DNA from: Capitulum mitella
Lineage: Eukaryota; Arthropoda; Thecostraca; Pollicipedomorpha; Pollicipedidae
DNA length: 64,000 nucleotides
Reading direction: 5' to 3'
NCBI GenBank assembly: GCA_030062745.1
Contig: CP099845.1
Coordinates: forward strand, 20,668,556 to 20,732,555
In this document: in pieces, positions 10,301-22,300 of the stretch
Position numbering within the stretch: the first letter of the stretch is position 1
How the letters are laid out: each line of letters starts with the position of its first letter
Program-made: the position numbers and the translations under genes
Notes under the pieces: generated by a model
The model's input: only the letters and a program-made list of their open reading frames with translations
Database searches by the model: none
What the model was told of the DNA's origin: nothing

Positions 10301-13300
10301 AAGTTAATTTTTGGCAACCTCTCACCATAAAGTGACCGCTATGAACCCCCTCTGGCTACGCTACTGGTCATCTCCATTCGGTTCAGTAGAACCGTCTCTA
10401 GTTTGCACATCACACAATGCACAGTTGAGGCTGCATGTTTCACAGCTGGTTCCTAGTGTAAATCTATACATTTCATTCTGTTGCAGATTGGAGGAAACAA
10501 CACTTCGGATTTCTTCGTACATAATACGCATCACTTTTTTGCGAGAACTTATGCATGCCTGCTCGCAAACTTCACCCCATTTGGAGAAGCTTGAAAACGA
10601 GATAACGTCCTCCGCTGAGCAGTTCGCGGAGTTAACCCCCCCCCCCATCCCACCCAACTCACACTGCACGACGAGGATCAGCGAATCTTCGACGACACCG
10701 TCGCCGGCCAGCGGGTTGGAGGCGCGGCACGTGACCCTTCGGCCCTGGTCGGCCACGCGTGGCGTGAACGTCACGCGCGACGTCGTGCCGTTGCCGTCGT
10801 CGCTGGGCGCCTGCTGGGCGGCGGCGTCCAGCGCGGCGCCGCCCAGCCACCAGCTGACCTCCGGCGGCGGCCGCGAACCGGTGACCTGGCAGGCGAGCGA
10901 GGCCGGCCGGCCGGCGGTGACGGCGCCGCGCCCGCCGAGCACGGTCGCCGTCCGCGGCTTCACTGCGAACAGCGGCCATCCCATCAGGGGTCTGGCGGCC
11001 GGCCGCCGCGCCCCATTAGTGTAATGGCGCCCCCGGAGCAGGCGGCCGCGGGCGGGACGCGGCGCCCGCCGCCCGAATATTGTCTTTGACTGCCGCGCTG
11101 TGAAGTTTGCGACACCCGCCTAATGGCGTCATTAATGCGGCGCGATCGCCTCGGGCGATAAAGCACGCTGACTGCTGCCGTTTCGCCGCGCCGGCCGGCT
11201 CTCGAGTCTGCGGCCTGTCCGCCGGCTGCAGCGCTCCGATACTGCACCCGGGCAGCGATAGACAGTCGCGCAGGGGCGAGTCCATGTAAGTCGTGTTTTA
11301 TAACGTTGTCTTATGTAAGTAACGTTAGCATTTCACGTTATCTTATATACGTATAGCAGCAGAATGGCACAACAGAACTGTGTTATTCATATGCAGCAGT
11401 GCGCGCCCCGTAAATTCCGTGATTTCCTCTCTCCGGAATGACACTGCGAAAGTACTAGATGAAAAATGGACGGAATAAATCAAAATGTCGGAAAAGCCGC
11501 GCTTATGGCGTTCCTTATTGCGTTACAGTTGCGAATCATCGCGATTCAGTTACCGGGAATGCTACTCGTTTATAAACGTACTCGTATATACAGTACTGGT
11601 ATACGCTGTACAAGCCGTAAACACCAAGATGTACATTATTTTTGACGTGACATTGTTACTGGTTTACCAGCGAATTTTAATGATTTTCGTTTTTCACTGG
11701 AAACACTCCCGCTTTTGCAACTTGCATTTTTTTAAATTTCGACATCGCGTCGCAACAAACGCAACAAACGTCGACCCTGCCTCTCCGTCCAGCGTTTCCA
11801 GCGGCCTCACTGCGGCGGCTGCTAGTGCGGCCACACAGCGGCGGCGGCGGCGGTCGGCCGTCCGCCGCCAGTCGGCCGATCTGCTCCGTATTGGCCGCAT
11901 CAGCAGGCCGGACGGCGGCCGGAGCGGCCGAATTAACTCGGCCGGCGTCCGGCCGGCGTCACATTACCGCTCTGGTGGCTGTCCGCCCGCCGGCCGTGCC
12001 CCCCCCCCCCTCCTTCCTGGTAACGGCGGCACGCCTGATGGTGGCACAGCTGGTGGCGGCGGCGCGTCTGAAGGGACACTACTGATGACGGCGGCACGTC
12101 TGATGATGGTACAGCTGATGGAAGCGGCATGTCTGATGGCGGTGCAACTGGTGGCGGCAGCACTTCTGATGGTAACACAAGTGATAACGGCGGTGCGTCT
12201 GAAGGAACACCACTGATGACGACGGTTTTTCTGATGGTGGTGCAGCTGATAGCAGCGGCATGTCTGATGGCAGCACAACTGATGGCGGCGCAGCTAATGG
12301 CAGCGGCATGTCTGATGGCGGAACAACAGCTGGTGGCGGCATAGCTGATGGCGGCTGGATGTTTGATGACGGCAAAGCTGAGGGCAGCAGCATGTCTGAT
12401 GGCGGTACGGATGATGACCGCGGCAAGCCTCATGTGGAGAGGGTGGTGATGGCGAGACGGTGGGTCCGATGACAGTAAAGCTGGCTGCGATGCCGGGTCT
12501 GATTGCGACATAGCTAATCCCAGCGATGCTTTTGATGGGATACGGCTCATGGAGGCACGTCTATGATTGCTTGCACGTGATTCTATGATTGCTTTTTCGG
12601 CTGTCGTAATGCTTAGCGAGCGATTTCCGTTATCATATCGCTGACCCTCGCCTTTAGTGGCATTCTTGAAGGACGATATTTTGGTGATGTTATGGCAACA
12701 CACGCGAAAAGGAAGCTGACGTCTACAAGGTTGAAGACAAACGTGCTGGATGCGGAAAGCTGTCTGATGGCGAGCCTTTATGATATATTATTGGAGCAGG
12801 TTCCGTTCAAAGCGCCTGCAGGTGAAAATACTGCTAATAAGGAGATAATGGAAATAAGCGTCTGCTACAGCTACAAGCGAAATGAATGTTAATATCAAAG
12901 AACCCAAAACCAACACGTTCTGCAGCTGAACACAGAACAGATTGCGAATATCTGTACACATAAGAGGCACTTCTAGCGACTTCGAGAGCCACCACGTAGC
13001 GGAACAAAACCTCTAAGGCGAAGACGTTGACCCCCCGAATGATATCAAACGCTTGCGTCGGCGGTCTGAGGATTAGGCTGAGCACGCCGTCACGACGAGC
13101 CGAGGGGCATACGGCGGCCCACCACCCAGCCGCCGCCAAACACTCCCCACGATCGGAGGAGATCTGGGCCCAGTGTGAGCGCGCGCACAAAACAATCGTG
13201 GCAAATTGGCCGCGGACAAAACCGAGCCAAATCGGATCGCAGCGTCCGTATCTGCTCGTCCGACCCGGCTTTCTCTCGCCGTCGTGGCCGGAATCGTAAG

Positions 13301-16300
13301 CCCGCTGAGGCAGTGTTTTGCGCCGGCGGAGGGCGAACGCGGACCTCGGCCCCACCGCCACTCAGGGTACGGACCTCGGGTCCGCAGCGATGCTCCCAAG
13401 GGTCAGGGTACCGGCCTTCCGCGGCACTCTTCAGGATCCGGACCCTGGATCCGCCTCGGCGTTCCTCACGGTTTGGACCCCGTACCCGCCGTGGCGCTGC
13501 TAGAGTCCGGTCCCGCTCGGACCCGGACCCCGGATCCGCCGCGGCGTTTCTCGGGATCCGGACCCGGATCCGCCGCGGCGCTTCTCAGGCCCCGGAAACG
13601 GCCGGCTCCAGTCCGCCGCCGCCTGACCCGGCGCCGGCGGCCCGGTCCAGACGGGGTGTCGGAGGCTCCGCCGGCCGGCTGCGTGTCGACGTCGCCGACG
13701 ATCGTTACCGCCAGCAACAAGTTCCGCCGGCACGCGGCCGCCGGTCGGCGGTGAGCGCGGGCCGGGCCTCATTAGCGCCGCGCCTCGCTGCTGCAGAGCT
13801 CGGCCTGGTCGCCGGGTGAGGCTGGGTATCGTCATTGGGCGCTCTCCGGGGACCAGGACTGGACAGTGCCCGGATGCGATTCCCGGCGGGTCGCGGGAGG
13901 CGGTGGACTGCCAGAGGTCAGCGCGGTGATTGAAGTCTGGCTCGGCTACTGTATGGTGACTGGTGAAGGAACATATGTGGTGCCAGGTGCCAAGGGTTGG
14001 TGGACCGACGGTTCGGTTAGATTGCAGCTGGGAGTGTGACGACGTCTGCCATTGTATCTTGGTGACTAAATCAGATGCCATTAGAGGAGCGCACAGCAGC
14101 AGATCGCGCACGTCCGCCAACAGCTACGTCCTAGACTAGGCACAAATGGCGTCAGTCGGGTCGTCATATCTCATACCAGCTTCCGCCCAGCGTCATTCGG
14201 CCAACCCCCTGTCAGACTTGGCACCGCCCGGCGTCCAGCGGGCAGCCACGTGTCAGAGTCTGATGTCTGTCCACAGACACGTTCACAGCCGCCAGCAGCC
14301 GCCGCCTGGCGTCGGCCCAAGTTGGTCGTCCGGCCGTATCCCGGCCCACTCCGGACGTCGCGGACGCCCGTCGCCGTCCGGAAAGTACGGCGCATTTTGA
14401 AATCCAGCCCGGCCCCGACGACGACGCTTATCGTCGTCGCTCGCGCCGGCGGGCCGGGTCGCCGCCGGCGGCGGCCGCCCGCTCCGAACGGGCGCCCGAG
14501 GCCAGACGACCCGACGGGCCGCCGGCAGACAGACCCGCCGGCGAGTTCGACCGCAGTTTCGGTCCGGGCAGACCGGTGATTCATGCGGCGCCCTAAACAT
14601 GGCGACTTCCTGAGCTCCGGCCGTTCGTCGCGGCGATGACGTCGTCATTTCACCGAGTTTGGGGTCGTCGCCAGGATGTGCTGCGGCGAAGCAGCAGCCA
14701 CGAGCGCTCGCGGACTGCATTTGGCATGCAACGAAGTTACACCTGTTTGGCGGGCCTGCCTCTGTCGGTGCCTAAGTTTCCCTGCGCTCCTCCGTCCGGC
14801 GGAGCGGCGGCCAGCGGGGAGTCTGGAGGTCGGACGGCAGACAACAGTGAACGAGGCTCCCGTGTTTGACGCGGCAGACGGCGTCAGTTCCTGCAGACGG
14901 ACGCTTTTCTGGCGCCCCGGCGGCAGACGGCTGGAGAATAGCGGAGCTTCGGGGAAAAATACGACACAGCGTGGGCTCCACCGAGGAAGGGAGGTCCACC
15001 TCCATGGCAAATTAAGGGATAGCTTCCCCTCGACTTACACCAAGCAGCTGAAACCGAAGACGACAAGAAGTGAAACAGAATTTGCATCCAGGAAGACAAT
15101 TACTTATTCATTCTCGAATAGAAAGGAAACTTGACTGAACGATTGTCTAATGAGCATCGAGATTTTTCGTGGCGGTAGAATCGGATATCGCGAACAGAGG
15201 TTGCTATCACAAACCAAAGGCGTGAACATCAAAGGCACATAAACATCAGATATTCTGCGGTAAATCACAACACTTTGAATACTACTCCAGAAAACCCATC
15301 TAGAACGCACGGATTATGCACCGTATTTCCACTTTCAGATCTGGCGTTCACAAATCATGTAGCAGTTCATCAAAGTGAATTACAACCTCAAGATCACTCC
15401 CGCGAGCACTGACTGAAAATACGCATAATCCAACGAAACGTTCCGCCGTGTCAGAGCGAAACAGGCGAGTTCGACACTCACGGGTTCCAAAAACTTTTCT
15501 GGCATGGTCACCAACCAACTTCAATTCACTCTCGCCTTCCAAGCTATGAACGCCGTATGACCAAGAACTCGCTGCGCCTTTAAGTCCCAACCATCACCAT
15601 CATCATCGTGATCATCATCATCACCACCATCACCATCATCGTCATCGTCGTCATTATCACGGTATCCAAGCCCGGACTCACGGATCATGTCGACGACCAC
15701 CGACGTGGAGACGGCCGAGCTGTACAGGTGGAAGGCGGCCATGCAGGTGTAGAGGGTGCCGTGGTCGGCGCGTCGCAGCGGCCCCAGCTTCAGCACGCTC
15801 CGCACGGAGCCGTCTTCGGGCGACGTCCACCAGCGACCGCTCATTCGGGACCCTCCGCGCCACCAGGTCACGTTCGGCGGCGGAGACCCTGCCGAGGGCG
15901 GAGGTCACTGGCGGTCCCCGGTCCATCCCCGCTGTCGAGTCGTATTCGACAGGGCTGGGCCAGGCGGAGGAGATGTCGCAGTGAACGTAGGTCCGCCGTC
16001 GCCACCATGTCACGTTTAGTGGGGAGCGATCCTCTCAGGAGGAGAGGTCAGACAAGCACCCGATCGCGCTCAGCAAAAAAAACCCTTCCACGAGGGCGAG
16101 ATCAAACAACCAGCGGGGCGCGTTAAGAGGCAGAGATTGTGCCGATAAAAGGGGCCATGCGCGCGGGCCGAGCGAACTCAGTGGCTCGTGAGCACGGCTC
16201 ATGTCTCAGCGCGTTCAGGGCAGGACCGTGGGCGCCAGATACGTCTCGGGCGCGGCTCGCGGCCGCCAGATACGCCCCCAGCTTATGCGCGGCTCATGGC

Positions 16301-19300
16301 CCTCGATACGACGCTCATAACTCGCGCCGGGCTCATGCGTTGGGCCGGCGCTGGGGCCCGGTTAATCCACCGGGCTCCGCCAGTGCTTCCACCCCACTAG
16401 ATGCAGTGGCGCGGCCAGGCCCCGCGGGCGGTGGGACGGAACCTGCAGTCATGGGGGTGCACTGAACAAGCACACGCAGCCGGAGCATGTCCGAAACGAG
16501 TGGCGCATTGGTCAGATGAGACCGGTGCCTTTCCGTGCCCCTCTGGCAACACTGCTGTCGGTAATGTCTCTGGCGGGATCGATAGCGGCGAGGCCCGGCG
16601 AGGCACGAGCCACGAGGCCAGCCGGCCTTGCAGGACTTCGTGGGCAAGTGCTTGATTGCCCCTGCAGCAATTAGCGGATTTTCGTGCAGTCGAGCGTGGA
16701 ACTGCCATGGTGCCGGCGGCACAACACGGCCCGAACAGGAAGCCGGAGCAGGTCCGACGCCGTGCACCGTCACTCGATGCCGCTCAGGTCGAGCTCGCGA
16801 AGGAGGCTATTTGTTCCAGAGATTTAAACATAGCACCAGACGTGTAGTTATCACAGTGGTGACCGGAGGCGGTGGCCGCGTCGTGACTGTCATGGGCAGC
16901 AGCAAAAAGCGTTCACTATTGCAGCACTGTGATATGTGCCAATGCAAAATCTGCGCAAAATGATTAGTTGCTACGTTAAAAAGTAGTTCAGCATTCTCTG
17001 TGAGTGGGAAGAGTATCCCTTTCATTTCTTTCACATAGCACTGCAAAGACACGACACTGTCCGAGTCCCCACCAAATTTCACGTGGGTTGCCTCGTAGTC
17101 TCCTCTCTTGTCCCCAGCCGGGCCCCGGTCCTCCTTGACGGTTCCCGAGTCTCCACGCCTGCTCACGCCCCAGTACCCGCCCTCTCCGGCCACAGTCGGC
17201 CCGGCTCCGGCCAACCCAGGGCGGGGGGGGGGCGGACTCACCGTCGAAGGCGGCGCAGGTGACGTTGGCCGACTGGCCGACGCGGAACGGGCCCAGCTTG
17301 TTGTCGGCCAGCTGACGGCCGGCCGAGTCGAACACCACCGGCTGCTGCGGCGGAACTGTCGCCCGGCCAGGTCAGCAGCGGACAGCGACCAGTTAAAACA
17401 CGTTCAGGGGCCCGGTGATACGCAAACAGGGATCAGGTGACGGACAGGGACCAGTTGAAACACGGTAAGGGACCAGGTGATACGCAGACAGGGATGGGGG
17501 GGAGGCGGAAATGGATCAGGTGCTACGCGTGCAACAACGGGGAAATACAGAAATGAATCAGACGATACGCGCACAAGGACCAGGGGAGGCGCAGACAGGG
17601 ACCAAGTGATACGTAGACACGGACCAGGAAAGGCGCACACAGAGCACGGGTAGGTAGAACTGACACTAGTAGGGTGCCACATGTTGTGGTGTGCATTGCA
17701 GCATAGATGGAGGGCAAATAACAATCTACAAGACAGTGTGAGACATGTAATTTGAGCACCGCTACAACAAATCAGGTAACGCGGAAAAAACACGTCGCAA
17801 TTTCACGAGGAGTATGCGGCTTCCTCGCTCGCGTTAATCAAGCTCGAAACCAACAGTTCCTGATTTTTTCGCAGGCGATTCCATATGTCACGTAAAATGA
17901 GAATGAAACATCCCCATTGTAAGAAGGACGGCTGTTATCATACGTCGTCCCTGAGAGAGAATGGTGGGTTGCATAGTATGAAGATTGCGGACCTTGTGTC
18001 AGTCCAGGACTCCTTTGATACAAACTCTGCAAGCCCGAGACCCAAAGCCAAAGCTTCCAACTACTTCGGTCAAACAATGGCGTGCTATTTCAGCACCATT
18101 CATCCAAACTTCGGGTCAGGCCATCTCCTCCCATTTCGCTTGATCCCGTTTGAACACAACACGTCCGGCCGGACCCTTCTGTTCGGAGCGCACTCGTATG
18201 GGGACAATAAACCTAGCAATAACGCTGCCGGCACGGGAACGGCCCAACTTCCGTCGTATCGACCGAGTCCGGTGATTCCTGCGACAAGTTTACCCTAATT
18301 TTCCGCCGCAGACTCCGCCCATCTGGACATTGGCGTCGAGAGGGAAAGACTGGCCGGTCAGTCCCCTCTCGGCCGCACCATTTCTCCTTCCCCTCCCGGC
18401 CACGAAGGCCCTTGTCCGAATGCTCAAAAGCCACGACCATTGACATCAAAGGCCCAATTTTTGCTCACTTATTTACAAAGGGAGGTGGACCGCAATATTA
18501 ACCGCGCTCCGCGCCAACAACCAGCTGCGAGCCGGCACGCGAGTGATCCCTCACTCTTCACTTCAAAGGCGCGAGTTTGTTGGGATGGCGGGCGTCCTCT
18601 GTGCTCCGAGGCCGCGCGCTGCGCAAACGACGCCCTCGGGCGGTGCCGCGGGCGCCGGCTCGGGCCCGGTGCGGACGCTCGGCCGGCGGGTCCCAGACCG
18701 CGATGGCTGCCTCTATGATGGATGGCGGACGTTTGTCGACGCGCCATTAGACGCAGAAGATGGAGCTGCGCGGAAAAAAGGGCGGAACCCTCGGCCGAGC
18801 CTGTCCGACTCCGGACGGCGTCGATCTCTTTCTCTGATGCATGCAAATTGCCGCTCGCTGAAGAAAAACGACCAGCAGATTCGGCACCGCTTCTTGAGCG
18901 CCCGAAACTCGGCTGCCTTTCATTAGGATGTGACAATATTTTCCCCGGCTTCTTTGAAGAAGCGTGGAAAATATAAAAGTTTCCTGAGACCGGCGAAGTA
19001 ATCCGCTTAGAAGAAACTCATTTGAATAACCGGCGGGTATCACGTTGTAACCAAAGAAACTGAATTATTCTGGTGGGCCGGTGTACCATAATCCTGCTGA
19101 TGTTATTAAGTTCACCAAAGCGTGTCGCCTCATTTTGTTTTTACAAGAAAGCCATCCCCTTTCATCCTAATTTTGAGGAAAAGGGCGTAGACCTGCGACA
19201 AGGAACGCACCAATAACTGAGTACGCAGAAGGCCGCGCCGCCTGCACGGACGTCGTAGGGGGCGCCAGCCCAGGCTGCTGTGCTGCGGTGCGACGGCGAC

Positions 19301-22300
19301 CCACGGCTCAGCCTGCCACCGCGCCGGCCGTATGACCGTTCCCTGCGGCAATGTCCCCGACCCGGCGCTGGTGAAGCCGACATTGTACTTGGATGCACTG
19401 CATAGCTACCAGCTTCGAAAATTGTCAAACCGGTATTAAACATGCCGCCAGTCTGGTCACGTGCTACGGGTTTTTACGCGCATGTGTAAATCTTGGTATT
19501 TCTGCTCATCATATGATCAGTAAAATAGCCCGTAAGTGGGACAAATCTCAAAACGCGGGCATGGATGTGTTTGAAATGCGTCAAGGAGGCTGACGTATGC
19601 GTGTAAAAATCGTTCAGTTCAGCGACGAAAAGTCGCCATTGAGTACTGGTGTTCTCCGGATTTATTGTTTATTACGACTTGCCCTACGCTCTGGACAAAG
19701 AGCACCAAGGAAGAAGCTTACCTTAAGGCAAAACCTGACGTCCAAGTTAGGAACAGGAATCGGTCCTGTTGTTATGGATCAATGGAGAAAGTTATGGGAA
19801 TTCTTTCTCCACTTCTTCATTTGATGGATCGAGCAAAACTCTGCTCAGCATGCTTCGGAACGGGAAAAAAGCACGAAAGCGTTCGCCCAATCGTCGACGT
19901 CCGATTAACAATAAAGGAAACCAAGCACAAGAAACGCCAATCATTGGTCTTTTGTTCAGATGTTTTCAAAGGAAAAAACACCATTTTCCGAAAATATAGA
20001 AGAGGATATTTTTCCGCCTTTTTACGAAAATCTTGAAACCAATGAAAATAAAAGATTTCTCAACATCTTGGTTTCATAACGTATACGCATAGATGGAGCT
20101 TAAGGGTTTCCGTGCAATGCTGAGGGAAACTTTGCATGCTGCAGTCACTATACACAGCATTGTATCTCTGAAAATTACCACCAGATGTGACCTTCCAGAA
20201 AATCGAAAATAAGCTATCAATTCCCCTGTCAGTTAGAAAGCGGACCTTGTTTTCATTTAGTTTGCCCAAAGGTTTTCAACAGTCTGACATCTAAGTGTTC
20301 AGTAACCCAGCTTCATAGTCAATAAACGCACTCGTTCCAAATGATTACATCGTTCAGCGGGCGCGGGAAAACACTGAATTACATTCATCCCCGAACAAAA
20401 GGGTCTGAGGTCAATCTAAATGTAAGCATATTTTCAACCTACTGGCGCCCTGGGCCTCCGATTACGACTTGGCAATGTATTTGCAATTTCCATTCTGAAA
20501 ATGGCAACTTCTCTCTTGACTTTAGTTCCGTCGTGCACCTTAGCAAAATCCTAGATGTGCCTCTGCATGTCAGGCTGCTTGAAAAATGGCCAGCTGTACT
20601 CAGAAAAGTGGCCAATGTTACGTTACAGTTCCTGGCGTTAGGCGTTTGATATTTATTTATGATGCGGGAGTAAAATGGAAGGTTCGTCTTTCAGCACCGC
20701 GCACCGTAAGATCCTCGCTGAGATTTCTCCGGTTCCCTGTTTCCCGGAATGCTCACCGCCTTTGCAAACCATTACAAAGAGCGGACTTGAAAGCCTCAAA
20801 GCGAAGCCCGGCAGTTGTGATTCCCGGTACTTTGACTAATAAAGTAGAGCCTAAGTCAGTTTATTACATCAGCGTCAGCATCAACGTGCGTCCGCACTCC
20901 AAGGGACCGCAGCTGGGTAAAGATAGGACGCTACGCTACTTTGGTGGCCAGGAGAACCTCCTATGCTCGGTGCGCTCAAGTGAAAACGTAGATGGCGTCA
21001 TTCAAGGACGGTTGTTGTATGCATGGGGCAAGAAAGTACATCCATCGCAATTCTGATGACCTATTATTTTTGTCAACATCCAGCAAGCAACATTCGTACT
21101 CCTTTGTTTAGCTTTGAGACAGAGCATGCCAGCATTCTATTCATCGGCAATGGAGAGAGCGCAGGAATTTTCCGATGGCGCCAAAATAAAGCAATGCAAC
21201 GGGCCCGAACGATAACTTTGATCCCACGGCCCAGCTCCCAACTCCAGGCTGGCTGCCGCGTTCTCGGCGGCATCTCCCGGTTCCCGTCGACCCGGTGACC
21301 CACCCTCGACCGTCAGACCGGCCCGCAGTCTCCGCGTCAGCGCAGTGGGTTCAGTCTAACCGGCCAGCCACTCGACTCGACTCGAGTCGACTCGACTCGA
21401 CTCCCACTCCCACTCGACTCGATTTCTCCAACTTTTCCAGCCCGACCCGGCGACCCACCCGCGGCGGTCGGCGCGGCGGCGGCACCCACCTATGACGGTC
21501 AGGTTGACGCGCGAGTTCTGCGTCGGCGACTGGAGGAAGTCGACGCGGCACCGGTAGACGCCGCCGTCGGCGCGGCTCACGGCCGAGATGCGCAGGCTGG
21601 CCGGCTGGCTGTGCGCCTGGAACTCGAGCCGGTCGCCGCCCAGCTGGTCGCTGGCCCAGTGCGAGCCCGAGGCGCCGCTGCGCCCCCGCGCGTCGTACCT
21701 GCGGCGCGCGGGCACACGGTCAGCCGGTCCGGACGCTGGTGAGGAAGATGGTGGCGCGACACGGAGCTGATGGAAGGCAGATGCTGCTTTGTGGGTATTG
21801 TTCAGCGTGTGCGAAGCCGGTACGGGCGAGGTAATCCAGAATGTGCAAAACGCAAGGAGTTTTGTACGCTCTTTTGATTTACTCGTTGTTTTCCTGGTAC
21901 GGATTTTAAGGTTTTCTAAACCAACATAAGCCACAATGTCAGTGGCTGCTCTTAATCACTAGAAAAAATAACGCATTACGTTGCAGGCAGATGCGAGGGA
22001 ATGAAGACCTCATTCATCCACTGCAGGGCAGGTACATCAGACCCGCATTACCGACGCCGAACATTAAGATCCCTGGGCGGCGTGGCCCTCGGCTGCGAGA
22101 GTGGAGGTCGAGTGACATTTCGCGCCGGTCCGGAGCGCTCTGCACCACGCCGGGCCCGGGTCCCAGTGATGGAAGCCGGCAAATTTCCGCCCAGCTCCGG
22201 CGTGGCAGCCGACCGGAAGTACCCCCTACCGGTTCCGATGGCCGGCGGGCTTCAAAGTGCCCCCGGCGCCATGACGGCTGGCCGGAACCGAGCGGTCAGG

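Larger units (their letters stand above)
10963..15681 (-). other. Intron 5 of the Sidestep-like gene
   Basis: A 4719-base intron, GC-rich for most of its length. It contains a homeodomain-site-rich island (10990-11180), a 15-base-unit minisatellite (12024-12415), a 33-base-unit minisatellite (13369-13590), GC islands at about 13600-14980 and a CAT tract (15591-15660). Its long open frames, up to 256 codons, follow from composition and repeats. Confidence 0.75.
17356..21489 (-). other. Intron 3 of the Sidestep-like gene
   Basis: A 4134-base intron with a minisatellite just upstream of the exon 4 acceptor (17371-17645), an enhancer-like block (18430-18960), AT-rich DNA at about 19400-20900 with no gene, and a pentamer repeat (21370-21425). 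Confidence 0.75.

Noticed and set aside
10311-11024. A 237-codon plus-strand frame
   Set aside because: It is antisense to exon 6, open only because the exon is GC-rich.
11933-12703. A 256-codon minus-strand open frame
   Set aside because: It runs through the intron 5 minisatellite; its Pro/Ser and His/Arg-rich product follows from the repeat, whose period is a multiple of three.
13175-14120. Several 180-214-codon frames on both strands
   Set aside because: They overlap in all frames of a GC-rich minisatellite and have no domain or codon signal; the region is intron 5.
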